A stretch of 64,000 bases of DNA, from NCBI RefSeq assembly GCF_024220585.1, contig NZ_JAMXKF010000002.1, forward strand, positions 133,392 through 197,391, in the 5' to 3' direction. Under the pieces are notes generated by a model. It did no database searches, was not told the DNA's origin, and was given only the letters and a program-made list of their open reading frames with translations. Positions 1 to 6,927 of the stretch are shown here, one piece after another. The position numbers and the translations under genes are program-made. Origin of the DNA: Dyadobacter diqingensis (lineage in GTDB: Bacteria; Bacteroidota; Bacteroidia; Cytophagales; Spirosomataceae). Every line of letters begins with the position of its first letter. Within the stretch, counting starts at the first letter, position 1.

Positions 1-49
1 GCGCAAAATTGAAAGGAAATATTCTTATCTCAGCTACAAAAGGATCCAT
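1..49 (-). CDS. Phage tail collar domain protein, N-terminal fragment (third copy)
   Basis: The first 49 bases, read on the minus strand, encode 16 residues starting MDPFVAEIRIF. They match the starts of the two complete collar-domain proteins just upstream (MAQPYVGEIRIF and MAEPFLSEIRLM). The gene therefore is the third member of a tandem set and continues outside the window. It lies 53 bases after the stop of its neighbour in the same direction. Only the N-terminus is visible, so nothing can be said about whether the gene is intact. Confidence 0.8.
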   Translation of the reverse strand, partial: MDPFVAEIRIFPFNFA

Positions 50-102
50 AATATTGATTAAGGTTAAAGTATAATAAGTCCCCGGACGGCATTAAGAAAG
101 CC

Positions 103-609
103 TTAGGTTGGAGACGGGAAGATACCAAAAAGAGAAATGATAAAATTCACACAAAGGTATGGCTGAAAGTTCGTATGAGGCTGGCTGCCTCCCGTAGCCG
201 AAATGCTTGCCACATTCATCGGCGCTCCCGCAGGCGGTTCGTTAAAATACATCGAAACCGATGATGCCGTCCCCAGCACTTCATTCGCCGGCTGAGCCGA
301 ATTTGCAATGTTCGGTGACGCCATCACCGGATGGTTATGCGCAGGTATCTGGTTGATAGTAAGCGTAATTTCCTCAGCGCCTCCGGTCTCCGCCAGAATA
401 AAACCATTTCCCTGATGGATAGGTAACCTGCCGCGCAGGTCAGGCATAGCAAAAGTACTTTCTCCGTCACCACCATAGGTGGTACCTATTAATTGAAAAA
501 GCGTTTCGTTTTCCGATATCGGAAGTAATTGTCCTTCACAGAACATCCAGCCGGCCGGAGCAAAATTTCCGGCAAATATTCTGATTTCTCCTACATAAGG
601 CTGTGCCAT
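103..609 (-). CDS. Phage tail collar domain protein (microcystin-dependent protein family)
   Basis: A 168-aa protein of the tail-collar family, often annotated as microcystin-dependent protein. The N-terminal collar domain covers roughly residues 5-60, with the family hallmarks GEIRIFAGNFAPAGW, CEGQLLPI, LFQLIGTTYGGDG and FAMPDLRGR. The C-terminal part carries the usual GGAEEITLT, PAHNHP and QPYLCVNFIISL segments. In phages the domain sits in tail-fibre tips; the role of free-standing bacterial copies is poorly known. No signal peptide is seen. It is the middle gene of three tandem paralogues on the minus strand, 44 bases from the upstream copy, so co-transcription is likely. No tail sheath, tube or baseplate genes are visible nearby. 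Confidence 0.85.
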   Translation of the reverse strand: MAQPYVGEIRIFAGNFAPAGWMFCEGQLLPISENETLFQLIGTTYGGDGESTFAMPDLRGRLPIHQGNGFILAETGGAEEITLTINQIPAHNHPVMASPNIANSAQPANEVLGTASSVSMYFNEPPAGAPMNVASISATGGSQPHTNFQPYLCVNFIISLFGIFPSPT

Positions 610-653
610 TTATTTCTGATAGTTAATTTTGAAAGATAGAACCGGGCTTAATT

Positions 654-1163
654 TTAATTCGGACTAGGAAAAATTCCCTGCAACGCGATGCAAAATGAAA
701 TGGTCAGAAACGGCTGCATGTTAAGGTGAGCCTGATTTCCCCCAACGTTTGACACGCCGGCCGTGGGTGTAAGGCCGCTGGTCGTGTTCTGGTAAAGATT
801 GTTTGGCTTGGAATTTGAAAAGAGGTTCCCCGCCGGCACATTAACATTAGCGTCTGATGATCCGGTATCCCGCGCATTCAAAACGTGTGTATGCGTCGGG
901 AGTTCTGATATGCTCAGCGTATGCGCCTGCTCTCCTCCTCTTTCACCCAACGTATGCCCTGACCCAACATGAATCGGTGCACGGCCACGGTAATCAGGTA
1001 ATGCAAAATTCACACGGCCATCTCCACCAAAAGTGGTTCCCAAAAGCGAAAACAACGCCTGGTTCTGGTTTATGGGCAACAATTGCCCATTAGACAATGC
1101 CCAGCCCTTGGGGGCAAAGACAAAGCTCATTAATCTAATCTCGGATAGGAACGGTTCTGCCAT
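654..1163 (-). CDS. Phage tail collar domain protein (microcystin-dependent protein family)
   Basis: A 169-aa paralogue of the next gene. Visible motifs are SEIRLMSFVFAPKGWA, NGQLLPI, LFSLLGTTFGGDG, FALPDYRGRAPIH, then GGEQAHTLSISELPTHTH and QPFLTISFCIALQGIFPS. Both complete copies end in GIFPSP plus one or two residues. It is the first gene of the tandem set, preceded by about 760 bases without a gene, so a promoter for the set should lie there. Tandem triplets of this family are common in bacteria; whether they form a multiprotein fibre is not known. Start chosen at the ATG at 1163, aligned with the other two copies. Confidence 0.85.
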   Translation of the reverse strand: MAEPFLSEIRLMSFVFAPKGWALSNGQLLPINQNQALFSLLGTTFGGDGRVNFALPDYRGRAPIHVGSGHTLGERGGEQAHTLSISELPTHTHVLNARDTGSSDANVNVPAGNLFSNSKPNNLYQNTTSGLTPTAGVSNVGGNQAHLNMQPFLTISFCIALQGIFPSPN

Positions 1164-1926
1164 AGTATACGGTAGTTAATTTGAAAGGGTTATTGAAAAT
1201 ATTACAGGTAATTATAAACTCAGATTCAGGAAATCGCATACGGGTAATAATCCGAAAAGAACTAGCAGTGCATTCAAAAAACAAGCAAAAATGCCGCTTA
1301 TTGATACTTTATATCTTATGAAACTTTACCGGGAATATTCAGGTCAATATCCTTTTACCATGCATAAAGGTGAGGCTGAAACAAAGACTTAAAGATACGC
1401 TCTGGAAACAGTTGATCTTGCTAAGTATCATAATTTTAACGTAAGAATGTTTAAGATTCGGGTCGAGTTCTAATGAGTAACCAATATTAGTAAAATATTA
1501 CTATTTATCATCAAAAAACTTATTTAACGATCGAATTTGTTCTATTAATTTTCTACAAATTTTTACGCAGAGAAATGCCACAAGCATTCGCAACTTTCCA
1601 GCAATGTCAATGAACAATCTTTAACAAATTCATTACAAGATACTTGAATAACCAAACGGCTCTTTTCTGCATGCGTTCACCTGAAAACTTAGTAAGCCAT
1701 TCCACCGCAATTGCAATGGAATGGACTTTTTAAATGCCGTATAACCTGGCACAATTGACGTTGAGTGTTATTGGGCCAGGGTTCCGGTCAGCCTGACGTA
1801 ACTTATTTAGGAGGAGGGAAAAAGCTCTTTAATGATAATGCGTGTGTGGTGTGCACAGTGCAACAAATGATTTATAAACATGTAAATTTCTGGTTTGCCA
1901 GTTAACACAGATGAGATTGTGCTCTG
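1164..1926. other. Gene-free stretch upstream of the collar genes
   Basis: No convincing coding sequence is seen on either strand. The stretch is AT-rich, as expected for a promoter region of the collar genes. The only clear structure is a hairpin at 1697-1724 (listed separately). Confidence 0.5.
1697..1731 (+). terminator. Hairpin with T-tract (weak terminator candidate)
   Basis: CCATTCCA (1697-1704) pairs with TGGAATGG (1717-1724) around a loop containing the palindrome GCAATTGC; a short T-run follows at 1727-1731 on the plus strand. Both flanking genes are on the minus strand, where no T-run follows the stem, so its role as a terminator is doubtful. Confidence 0.3.
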
Positions 1927-2655
1927 TTAATCCCAGTAAAATTTTTGCCGTTCGGCCACTGCCCGAAAAATTCTGGCATCCGATTCAAGGTTTTGCCAAT
2001 AGACGAGCGCGGTTTCAATATCGAGCTCTTTTAACAGCGGTAAAGTTATATTTAGCCCTGATTGTGAAAACTCCTGCAATTTTTGCGAAAGATCCCGCCA
2101 TCCTTGTCCCATTATTCCTGCTGCGAGGTTAATTTCGGGAATCACATCTTCAAATGGCTCCCAAAATATGCCAAGTTTATCCTTGTATCGGGAAATTTGC
2201 CTGTCAACATCCTCATTTACCGAAAGAAAAATGCTGATATCGGTTTCAATTTCTTCCATTGGTTTACTGAAGAAAACGGTACGCTCATTCAATTTTTTCA
2301 ACAGCGCCCAAACCTGTTGTTTGATATTATCCGAAAGCTCGTCCGAAGAATTGTCCATCATTTTTATTAAATCTGAAAGACTGGCAAAATCCTCAGCCGC
2401 ATTTCGTGCATACAGAATAATACCTGCCGATTGTCTGATAAGGCTATCATAGGTTTGATTTTTCCATACATCACACACGCTGACCAGCAACGGAAATTCG
2501 GGTATATATTGCTCAATATAGCCTGTCACACTAGCAACCGCAGCGGCCTCACCTACCCTTTTATTGATCACAGTCCAATCCTTTTCAGGAACCGTAAAAA
2601 GCTGCCCAAGTGTGTCATTTGCTAACATTGTCATAAATTCAATACCCCGTATCAT
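1927..2655 (-). CDS. Alpha-helical protein of unknown function
   Basis: A 242-aa protein with no family I recognise. It is predicted from composition to be almost entirely alpha-helical, with a moderately hydrophobic stretch around residues 205-215 and no signal peptide. The long amphipathic helices recall, only superficially, ClyA/xenorhabdolysin-type pore-forming proteins; I cannot support that call by motif. The first ATG (2655) overlaps the preceding small gene by 17 bases in another frame. The ATG at 2634, 4 bases after that gene's TGA stop, is an attractive alternative start for translational coupling. The gene lies between the collar genes and a divergent gene of unknown function. Confidence 0.6.
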   Translation of the reverse strand: MIRGIEFMTMLANDTLGQLFTVPEKDWTVINKRVGEAAAVASVTGYIEQYIPEFPLLVSVCDVWKNQTYDSLIRQSAGIILYARNAAEDFASLSDLIKMMDNSSDELSDNIKQQVWALLKKLNERTVFFSKPMEEIETDISIFLSVNEDVDRQISRYKDKLGIFWEPFEDVIPEINLAAGIMGQGWRDLSQKLQEFSQSGLNITLPLLKELDIETALVYWQNLESDARIFRAVAERQKFYWD

Positions 2656-2824
2656 AAGCGCGGGTAACTACTCCAATACGCTGAGTGTTAAGTAAAATCA
2701 GGACATCAGTTATACACGCCCGGAATAAAACCGAAATTGTAAAAGAAAGCCCTCCCACACGATCAGATTTTGAATGACTGACGCTACGGGGATTGTAAAT
2801 TTCTTTTACTGTTTTAGTTTTCAT
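2639..2824 (-). CDS. Small hypothetical protein upstream of the helical protein
   Basis: A 61-aa reading frame starting MKTKTVKEIYNPRSVSHSK, directly upstream of and overlapping the 242-aa helical protein. The polar N-terminus looks like a genuine cytoplasmic start, and a hydrophobic stretch lies at about residues 26-44. Because the two frames overlap, one gene disrupted by a frameshift is possible; an alternative is a coupled leader gene. No family recognised. Confidence 0.4.
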   Translation of the reverse strand: MKTKTVKEIYNPRSVSHSKSDRVGGLSFTISVLFRACITDVLILLNTQRIGVVTRAYDTGY

Positions 2825-3154
2825 GTTTTAAAGAGTCTAAAAGAATAAGTTCATATCGTTTTCCTGCCTTTTGACACCTCAAAGTTCCGCTGAAATGGCC
2901 CCGTATTTAAGCCGTAAAACACGCGTTTTCAAAAACACGTGTTTTACGGGGGGTATGTAACCAAAAAGTAAAATAAACATCCTTTTTTTGGTGAATTATA
3001 TAATTTGACATACATTAGCCGGCCAATCAGCCTGGACATTTTTGTATCGTTTTCTTCGTCCGTGACACCATTTTTCACACACTTTCAGATCATATTTTTT
3101 CCCTGTTTAATTTTTCCACTTTAACGGTAGGAATACTGTAAACCCTATTTCATT
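2825..3154. other. Divergent intergenic region with inverted repeat
   Basis: Separates the minus-strand small gene from the plus-strand gene starting at 3155, so it must hold two divergent promoters. No further coding sequence is seen. It contains the perfect inverted repeat listed at 2912-2949. Confidence 0.5.
2912..2949. promoter_or_regulatory. Perfect 12-bp inverted repeat in divergent promoter region
   Basis: CCGTAAAACACG at 2912-2923 is the exact reverse complement of CGTGTTTTACGG at 2938-2949, with a 14-base spacer. It lies upstream of both flanking genes rather than downstream of either, which argues for an operator or an RNA structure in a leader rather than a terminator. Transcription start sites are unknown. 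Confidence 0.45.
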
Positions 3155-3847
3155 ATGACCAACATTAGCTCGACGGCCCAGCTCATTTCTGAACAGATTT
3201 TTGAAAACTGGGCGTTCGCCTGGCAGAAACTGGAATTTGATCCCAACCCTTTCAATTTTTTCAAAGACGGGGAGCAGATTCTTTCCGGCGTGGTTTTTGA
3301 CAGCCACAACATGAGCTCACTTCTGTCAACAACAGGCGTAAGCACCATCAAAGTCAGATTTGGACTTAACCCGGAAACCAATGGGTTCGAAATTATCCTT
3401 TTTGGAACAGACAGCACCGGCACGATCATGACGCCTTATTATGTTCCCAGCAGAAAAACCTATTACACACCGGACGCAGCACTTGGCGAGCAAGGAAAAG
3501 TTCCTGCCGAACTAATCAAGCAATGGAAAAAAAACTGGCTTGTAACAGCAGGAGCCGGGCAAGTTACCAACAAGAACTTCATTACGCCTTATGGCTTCAC
3601 CAGAGGGTATAATTATTCTTTGAAGGAGTTTATTGAAACACTATTTACATTCCAGACGGCACCGGATATCAACGTCGTTTTTGTACTTCACGAATATTAT
3701 GGTGTAAACTATCTTACAACAAAAGAAGTTACTTCAACTTTCGGCGTTGTGCTTCATGCGCAAAAAGCAGGCTCATCCGAAGTGAATTTGCAGGGCGATC
3801 CCGACCCATATTATGACCTGACAGCTCCTTGCCCAAGAACCTGTTAA
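3155..3847 (+). CDS. Hypothetical protein
   Basis: A 230-aa protein with no recognised family. It lacks a signal peptide and membrane segments and has a mixed alpha/beta composition; the C-terminus is rich in Pro, Asp and Cys (DPDPYYDLTAPCPRTC). The start MTNISSTAQLISEQIFENW is preceded by an AT-rich region and is the only sensible start. It is transcribed away from the collar and helical genes and followed by a hairpin at 3861-3913, so it is probably monocistronic. Confidence 0.65.
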   Translation: MTNISSTAQLISEQIFENWAFAWQKLEFDPNPFNFFKDGEQILSGVVFDSHNMSSLLSTTGVSTIKVRFGLNPETNGFEIILFGTDSTGTIMTPYYVPSRKTYYTPDAALGEQGKVPAELIKQWKKNWLVTAGAGQVTNKNFITPYGFTRGYNYSLKEFIETLFTFQTAPDINVVFVLHEYYGVNYLTTKEVTSTFGVVLHAQKAGSSEVNLQGDPDPYYDLTAPCPRTC

Positions 3848-3860
3848 TATAATATATTTC

Positions 3861-3913
3861 GTTGCCGCCATAATTTCAATTCCCTATGCCGGTTTGTATA
3901 TTTTGGCGGCAAC
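3861..3913 (+). terminator. Stem-loop after the 3155-3847 gene
   Basis: GTTGCCGCCA (3861-3870) pairs perfectly with TGGCGGCAAC (3904-3913) across a 33-base loop, starting 14 bases after the stop codon. There is no T-tract, so factor-independent termination is uncertain; it could instead stabilise the 3' end. Confidence 0.35.
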
Positions 3914-3947
3914 AATCTCATCTAACCCACGATTTCCAGCATAGACC

Positions 3948-4598
3948 ATGCATTATTCGAGCGAACAGCTTATTATTTTCTTTGCCTTTTTGCCCATACT
4001 CATCGCGTCCATAACCGGCGCGGTCAAATTCAAAAAACTTGACCCTACTTTAAAACTTTTAAGCCTGCTCATTTTTTTCGCACTTGTCGTCGAGTCAATT
4101 TCCCGAATTCTCTGGCTTTACAAAATTTCCAATCTGTTTTTATGGCCTGTCTACGTCAGCGTTGAGTTTGCTTTTCTGATATGGATTTACAGCATGGAAC
4201 TGCAAAACAAATTCCTTTCCAAAATAAAAATCTGGCTTATTTTATTTTTCACGGCTTACGTCAGTTATAAAACACTTCAGGTTTCAAGCCGGATCAATCT
4301 GATCGATAACAGCGGCAGATTACTGGAAAGCATGGTACTGATCTCGATTATTCTTTTTTACTATTACAAATTGTATGTAAACCAGCCTTTGTCTAATTTA
4401 TGGTCGGTACCGATGTTCTGCGTATCAACCGGTTTGCTGATTTTTTTCGCGGGAAATTTCTTCATTTTCCTGTTTATTAATTTTATACTGCAATATTCTC
4501 AAAAACTGAATTACCAGATCTGGATTATCCATGCATCTTTAAATTGCGTATTATACCTGATCTACACTTTCGCCCTATGGAAAAGCCCGGAGAATTAG
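3948..4598 (+). CDS. Polytopic integral membrane protein
   Basis: A 216-aa inner-membrane protein with about six or seven hydrophobic helices, for example around residues 8-26, 36-54, 60-76, 90-108, 128-142 and 158-182. No catalytic motif or known family is recognised. Its last 22 bases overlap the start of the histidine kinase gene, and the response regulator gene follows, so the three genes probably form one unit. The membrane protein may be an accessory or sensing component of the two-component system; that is inferred only from the arrangement. Confidence 0.7.
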   Translation: MHYSSEQLIIFFAFLPILIASITGAVKFKKLDPTLKLLSLLIFFALVVESISRILWLYKISNLFLWPVYVSVEFAFLIWIYSMELQNKFLSKIKIWLILFFTAYVSYKTLQVSSRINLIDNSGRLLESMVLISIILFYYYKLYVNQPLSNLWSVPMFCVSTGLLIFFAGNFFIFLFINFILQYSQKLNYQIWIIHASLNCVLYLIYTFALWKSPEN

Positions 4599-5371
4599 AA
4601 TTTGCCCACCTGCTGTTTGGAGGCCTGGCCTTTGCTCTTTTTCTGTCACTGGCTATTGTCCTGTTTATTATGCTCTATCAGCGTAAGTTATACCGTCAGC
4701 AAAAAGATATGCAGGATCAGGAACTGGCTTATCAGAAAAACCTGACCAGCCTTGTCGTCCGCTCCCAGGAAAATGAACGGGAAAGAATTTCAAGAGATTT
4801 ACATGACGAGATCGGCGTCTCACTTTCCGCTGCAAAACTTTATATCAGCCAGATACAATATGAAACTTCTCCGACGGAAATGATCCAGCTGGCCGGTGAT
4901 GCAAACGGCATCATTGGCAATATTGTTCAGGATATCAGGCAAATTGCGCAGAATCTGTCGCCGCTGATTTTAGAAAACTTCGGGTTTCAGCAGGCAATTC
5001 GCATGCTCATGACCAGAATTCAGGCAGGCGGAATCCGTACCGAATGTTACATTGATCTGGATGCGACGCTGGAAAAAGAAACTGAGCTTGGCTTATACCG
5101 GATCATTCAGGAAGCGACGGGCAATGCATTAAAACATGCAAATCCTAGCTTGATTGAAGTAAACCTGACACAGGAAAAGCAGCAACTGACGCTATCGATT
5201 TCTGACAACGGTACCGGTTTTGATTACCAAAAAACGGACCTCACAAAAACCACTTCGATGGGCCTGAGTGGAATCAAGATCCGCGCGGGACTGATTAATG
5301 GGCAACTATCCGTAAACTCGTCGCCGGAAACGGGTACAGAGATCAAAATTATCATTCCGCTTACCGCATAA
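4577..5371 (+). CDS. Sensor histidine kinase, HisKA_3/HPK7 type
   Basis: A 265-aa kinase. One transmembrane helix lies at about residues 11-35, followed by a coiled linker. The dimerisation/phosphoacceptor segment ERERISRDLHDE places the phosphorylated His at residue 76. The ATPase domain shows the N-box EATGNALKHANP, the G1 motif DNGTGFD and the glycine-rich segment GLSGIKIRAG. There is no extracytoplasmic sensor domain, so sensing may depend on the membrane helix or a partner. The start at 4577 (MEKPGELEF) is preferred over the upstream ATG at 4544, because it gives a normal N-terminus and a 22-base overlap with the membrane protein gene. The cognate regulator follows 19 bases downstream. 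Confidence 0.9.
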   Translation: MEKPGELEFAHLLFGGLAFALFLSLAIVLFIMLYQRKLYRQQKDMQDQELAYQKNLTSLVVRSQENERERISRDLHDEIGVSLSAAKLYISQIQYETSPTEMIQLAGDANGIIGNIVQDIRQIAQNLSPLILENFGFQQAIRMLMTRIQAGGIRTECYIDLDATLEKETELGLYRIIQEATGNALKHANPSLIEVNLTQEKQQLTLSISDNGTGFDYQKTDLTKTTSMGLSGIKIRAGLINGQLSVNSSPETGTEIKIIIPLTA

Positions 5372-5390
5372 CTCAACGATTTTTATCAAC

Positions 5391-6059
5391 ATGGATACTT
5401 TAAAATTAGCTGTTATTGACGACCACACCCTGTTCAGGCAGGGGCTGATTCAAATCTTGAAAAAATTCAATCACTACGATGTTGTTTTTGAAGCTGCATC
5501 GGCTGAGGAAATGTTTGAAAAACTGTCTTCCGTAATGCCTGATATTCTGCTGCTGGATCTGAACATGAAGGGCATGAGCGGTCAGCAGGCGAGTGTGATT
5601 ATACGCCACGATTATCCGGATATGAAAATCATTATTCTTTCGATGAATTATTCGCATGACTACATTCGCCAGATGATGAAGATCGGCGTGCACGGATATC
5701 TGCCCAAGGACATTGACCAGCGAAAACTGGTAGAAGCCATTGATCAGGTTTATTCAAAAGGGCATTATATGGATGACGAAATTGCGGCGGTATTAAGGGA
5801 GGCGCTGCAAATGGGGCAACGGAAAAACCTCAAAAAAAGCACAGTCATAGAATCTGAAAACATCGTTTTAACAGACCGTGAAATGGATGTCTTACGTTTA
5901 ATATGCAAAGGACAAAACACACAGCAAATCGCGGAAGAACTTTTTATAAGCTATCGCACCGTGGAAGGACACCGTAAAAACCTGCTGTTAAAAACGGGAG
6001 TTGCCAACTCGGTAAGCCTTGTCGTTTTTGCCATGAAACACGGACTGATCGAAATGTAA
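5391..6059 (+). CDS. Response regulator, NarL/FixJ (LuxR) family
   Basis: A 222-aa two-domain regulator. The receiver domain (about 1-125) has the acidic pair D10/D11, phosphoacceptor D56 in LLLDLNMKGMSG, and the conserved Lys in GYLPKD near residue 106. The C-terminal GerE/LuxR DNA-binding domain starts near residue 155 with LTDREMDVLRLICKG, then QIAEELFISYRTVEGHRKNL. It is phosphorylated presumably by the kinase encoded just upstream. Target genes cannot be deduced from the sequence. It converges with the flavin reductase gene, leaving only 34 bases between them. Confidence 0.93.
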   Translation: MDTLKLAVIDDHTLFRQGLIQILKKFNHYDVVFEAASAEEMFEKLSSVMPDILLLDLNMKGMSGQQASVIIRHDYPDMKIIILSMNYSHDYIRQMMKIGVHGYLPKDIDQRKLVEAIDQVYSKGHYMDDEIAAVLREALQMGQRKNLKKSTVIESENIVLTDREMDVLRLICKGQNTQQIAEELFISYRTVEGHRKNLLLKTGVANSVSLVVFAMKHGLIEM

Positions 6060-6093
6060 ACCTGCCCTCCTCTCATGAAAGTGATCTGTCGTT

Positions 6094-6762
6094 TTATTTT
6101 TCAAACACCAACGTATCAGGCTTCGCGCCAAGCTCCTGCAACGCCTCTAAAATTGAGGTTGTAAAAGAATCCGGACCACAGACATAAAACGGCTGACTAA
6201 AATCCTCAATATGCTTTTGAAGAAAATCTCTGGTGATCCGCCCATGCGCATAACCGTCGACCTGTTCGGACGAAATAATATTAAAAAAGTTATATCCCAG
6301 CATCTCTTCAAATTCTTCTTTCAGGATGATGTCAGCCGTCGTTTTGTTTGAGAAAAACAGCCGGTTGCTGCCAATTTTTCCCGCCAAATACAACGCTCTG
6401 AAAATGGAAATAAAGGGAGTTATCCCAGCTCCGCCAGCCAGAAAAACGCCTTCACCCTTATATTCAATGGCTCCCCAGGCATCGCTTATTTCAAAAATAT
6501 CGCCGGGTTTTACCTGTGTCAGTTGGTTGGTCACGCCGTCGTGATCGGTATAAGATTTGATTGTAAATTCCAGTGTAGGGTTTTCAGGTATCGATGTAAA
6601 GGTAAATGGCCGCTTTTCATCCTTCCAGTTGTCTTTCAAAATGGAGAGGTCCGTCGCCTGACCCGGATTGAAACTAAATCCCTCCGGCTTTTCCACCGTA
6701 AAAGAATGTACATTATGGGTTACATTTTTAACCTCAATCACTTTTACCTGATAATCTGCCAT
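6094..6762 (-). CDS. Ferredoxin-NADP reductase-like flavin oxidoreductase
   Basis: A 222-aa cytoplasmic oxidoreductase of the FNR superfamily. The FAD-binding barrel contains RPFTFTS (about residues 52-58). The NAD(P)-binding half contains GAGITPFISIFRAL (about 108-121) and the C-terminal FYVCGPDSF (about 192-200), with a final aromatic-proximal stretch LVFEK. There is no 2Fe-2S cluster domain, so electrons probably pass to or from a separate carrier such as a flavodoxin, ferredoxin or globin. It stands alone between a convergent regulator gene and a terminator region. Confidence 0.85.
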   Translation of the reverse strand: MADYQVKVIEVKNVTHNVHSFTVEKPEGFSFNPGQATDLSILKDNWKDEKRPFTFTSIPENPTLEFTIKSYTDHDGVTNQLTQVKPGDIFEISDAWGAIEYKGEGVFLAGGAGITPFISIFRALYLAGKIGSNRLFFSNKTTADIILKEEFEEMLGYNFFNIISSEQVDGYAHGRITRDFLQKHIEDFSQPFYVCGPDSFTTSILEALQELGAKPDTLVFEK

Positions 6763-6831
6763 GATATTTTATTTTAGAATCCCGGACTGCATACATTTTC
6801 GCTGGCAAGCTGACTAAAATAGCTTCTTTTT

Positions 6832-6900
6832 CCGAGAAAAAGAAAAGTGATTTCCCGAATCAAAATCTTGTGACGAGAAATCACTTTGGCTTATTTTTTT
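6832..6900 (-). terminator. Bidirectional hairpin terminator after the FtsX-like permease
   Basis: AAAGTGATTTC (6844-6854) and GAAATCACTTT (6877-6887) form an 11-bp perfect stem. On the minus strand a T-rich tract (TCTTTTTC, 6836-6843) follows, just after the permease stop at 6928. The plus strand also ends in a T-run at 6894-6900, so it could work both ways. Confidence 0.65.
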
Positions 6901-6927
6901 GAACTCAAAACTCAGTTAATCAATAAA

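Noticed and set aside
1..1163. Prophage
   Set aside because: Only collar-domain genes are present; no capsid, portal, terminase, tape measure, integrase or lysis genes are seen in the window.
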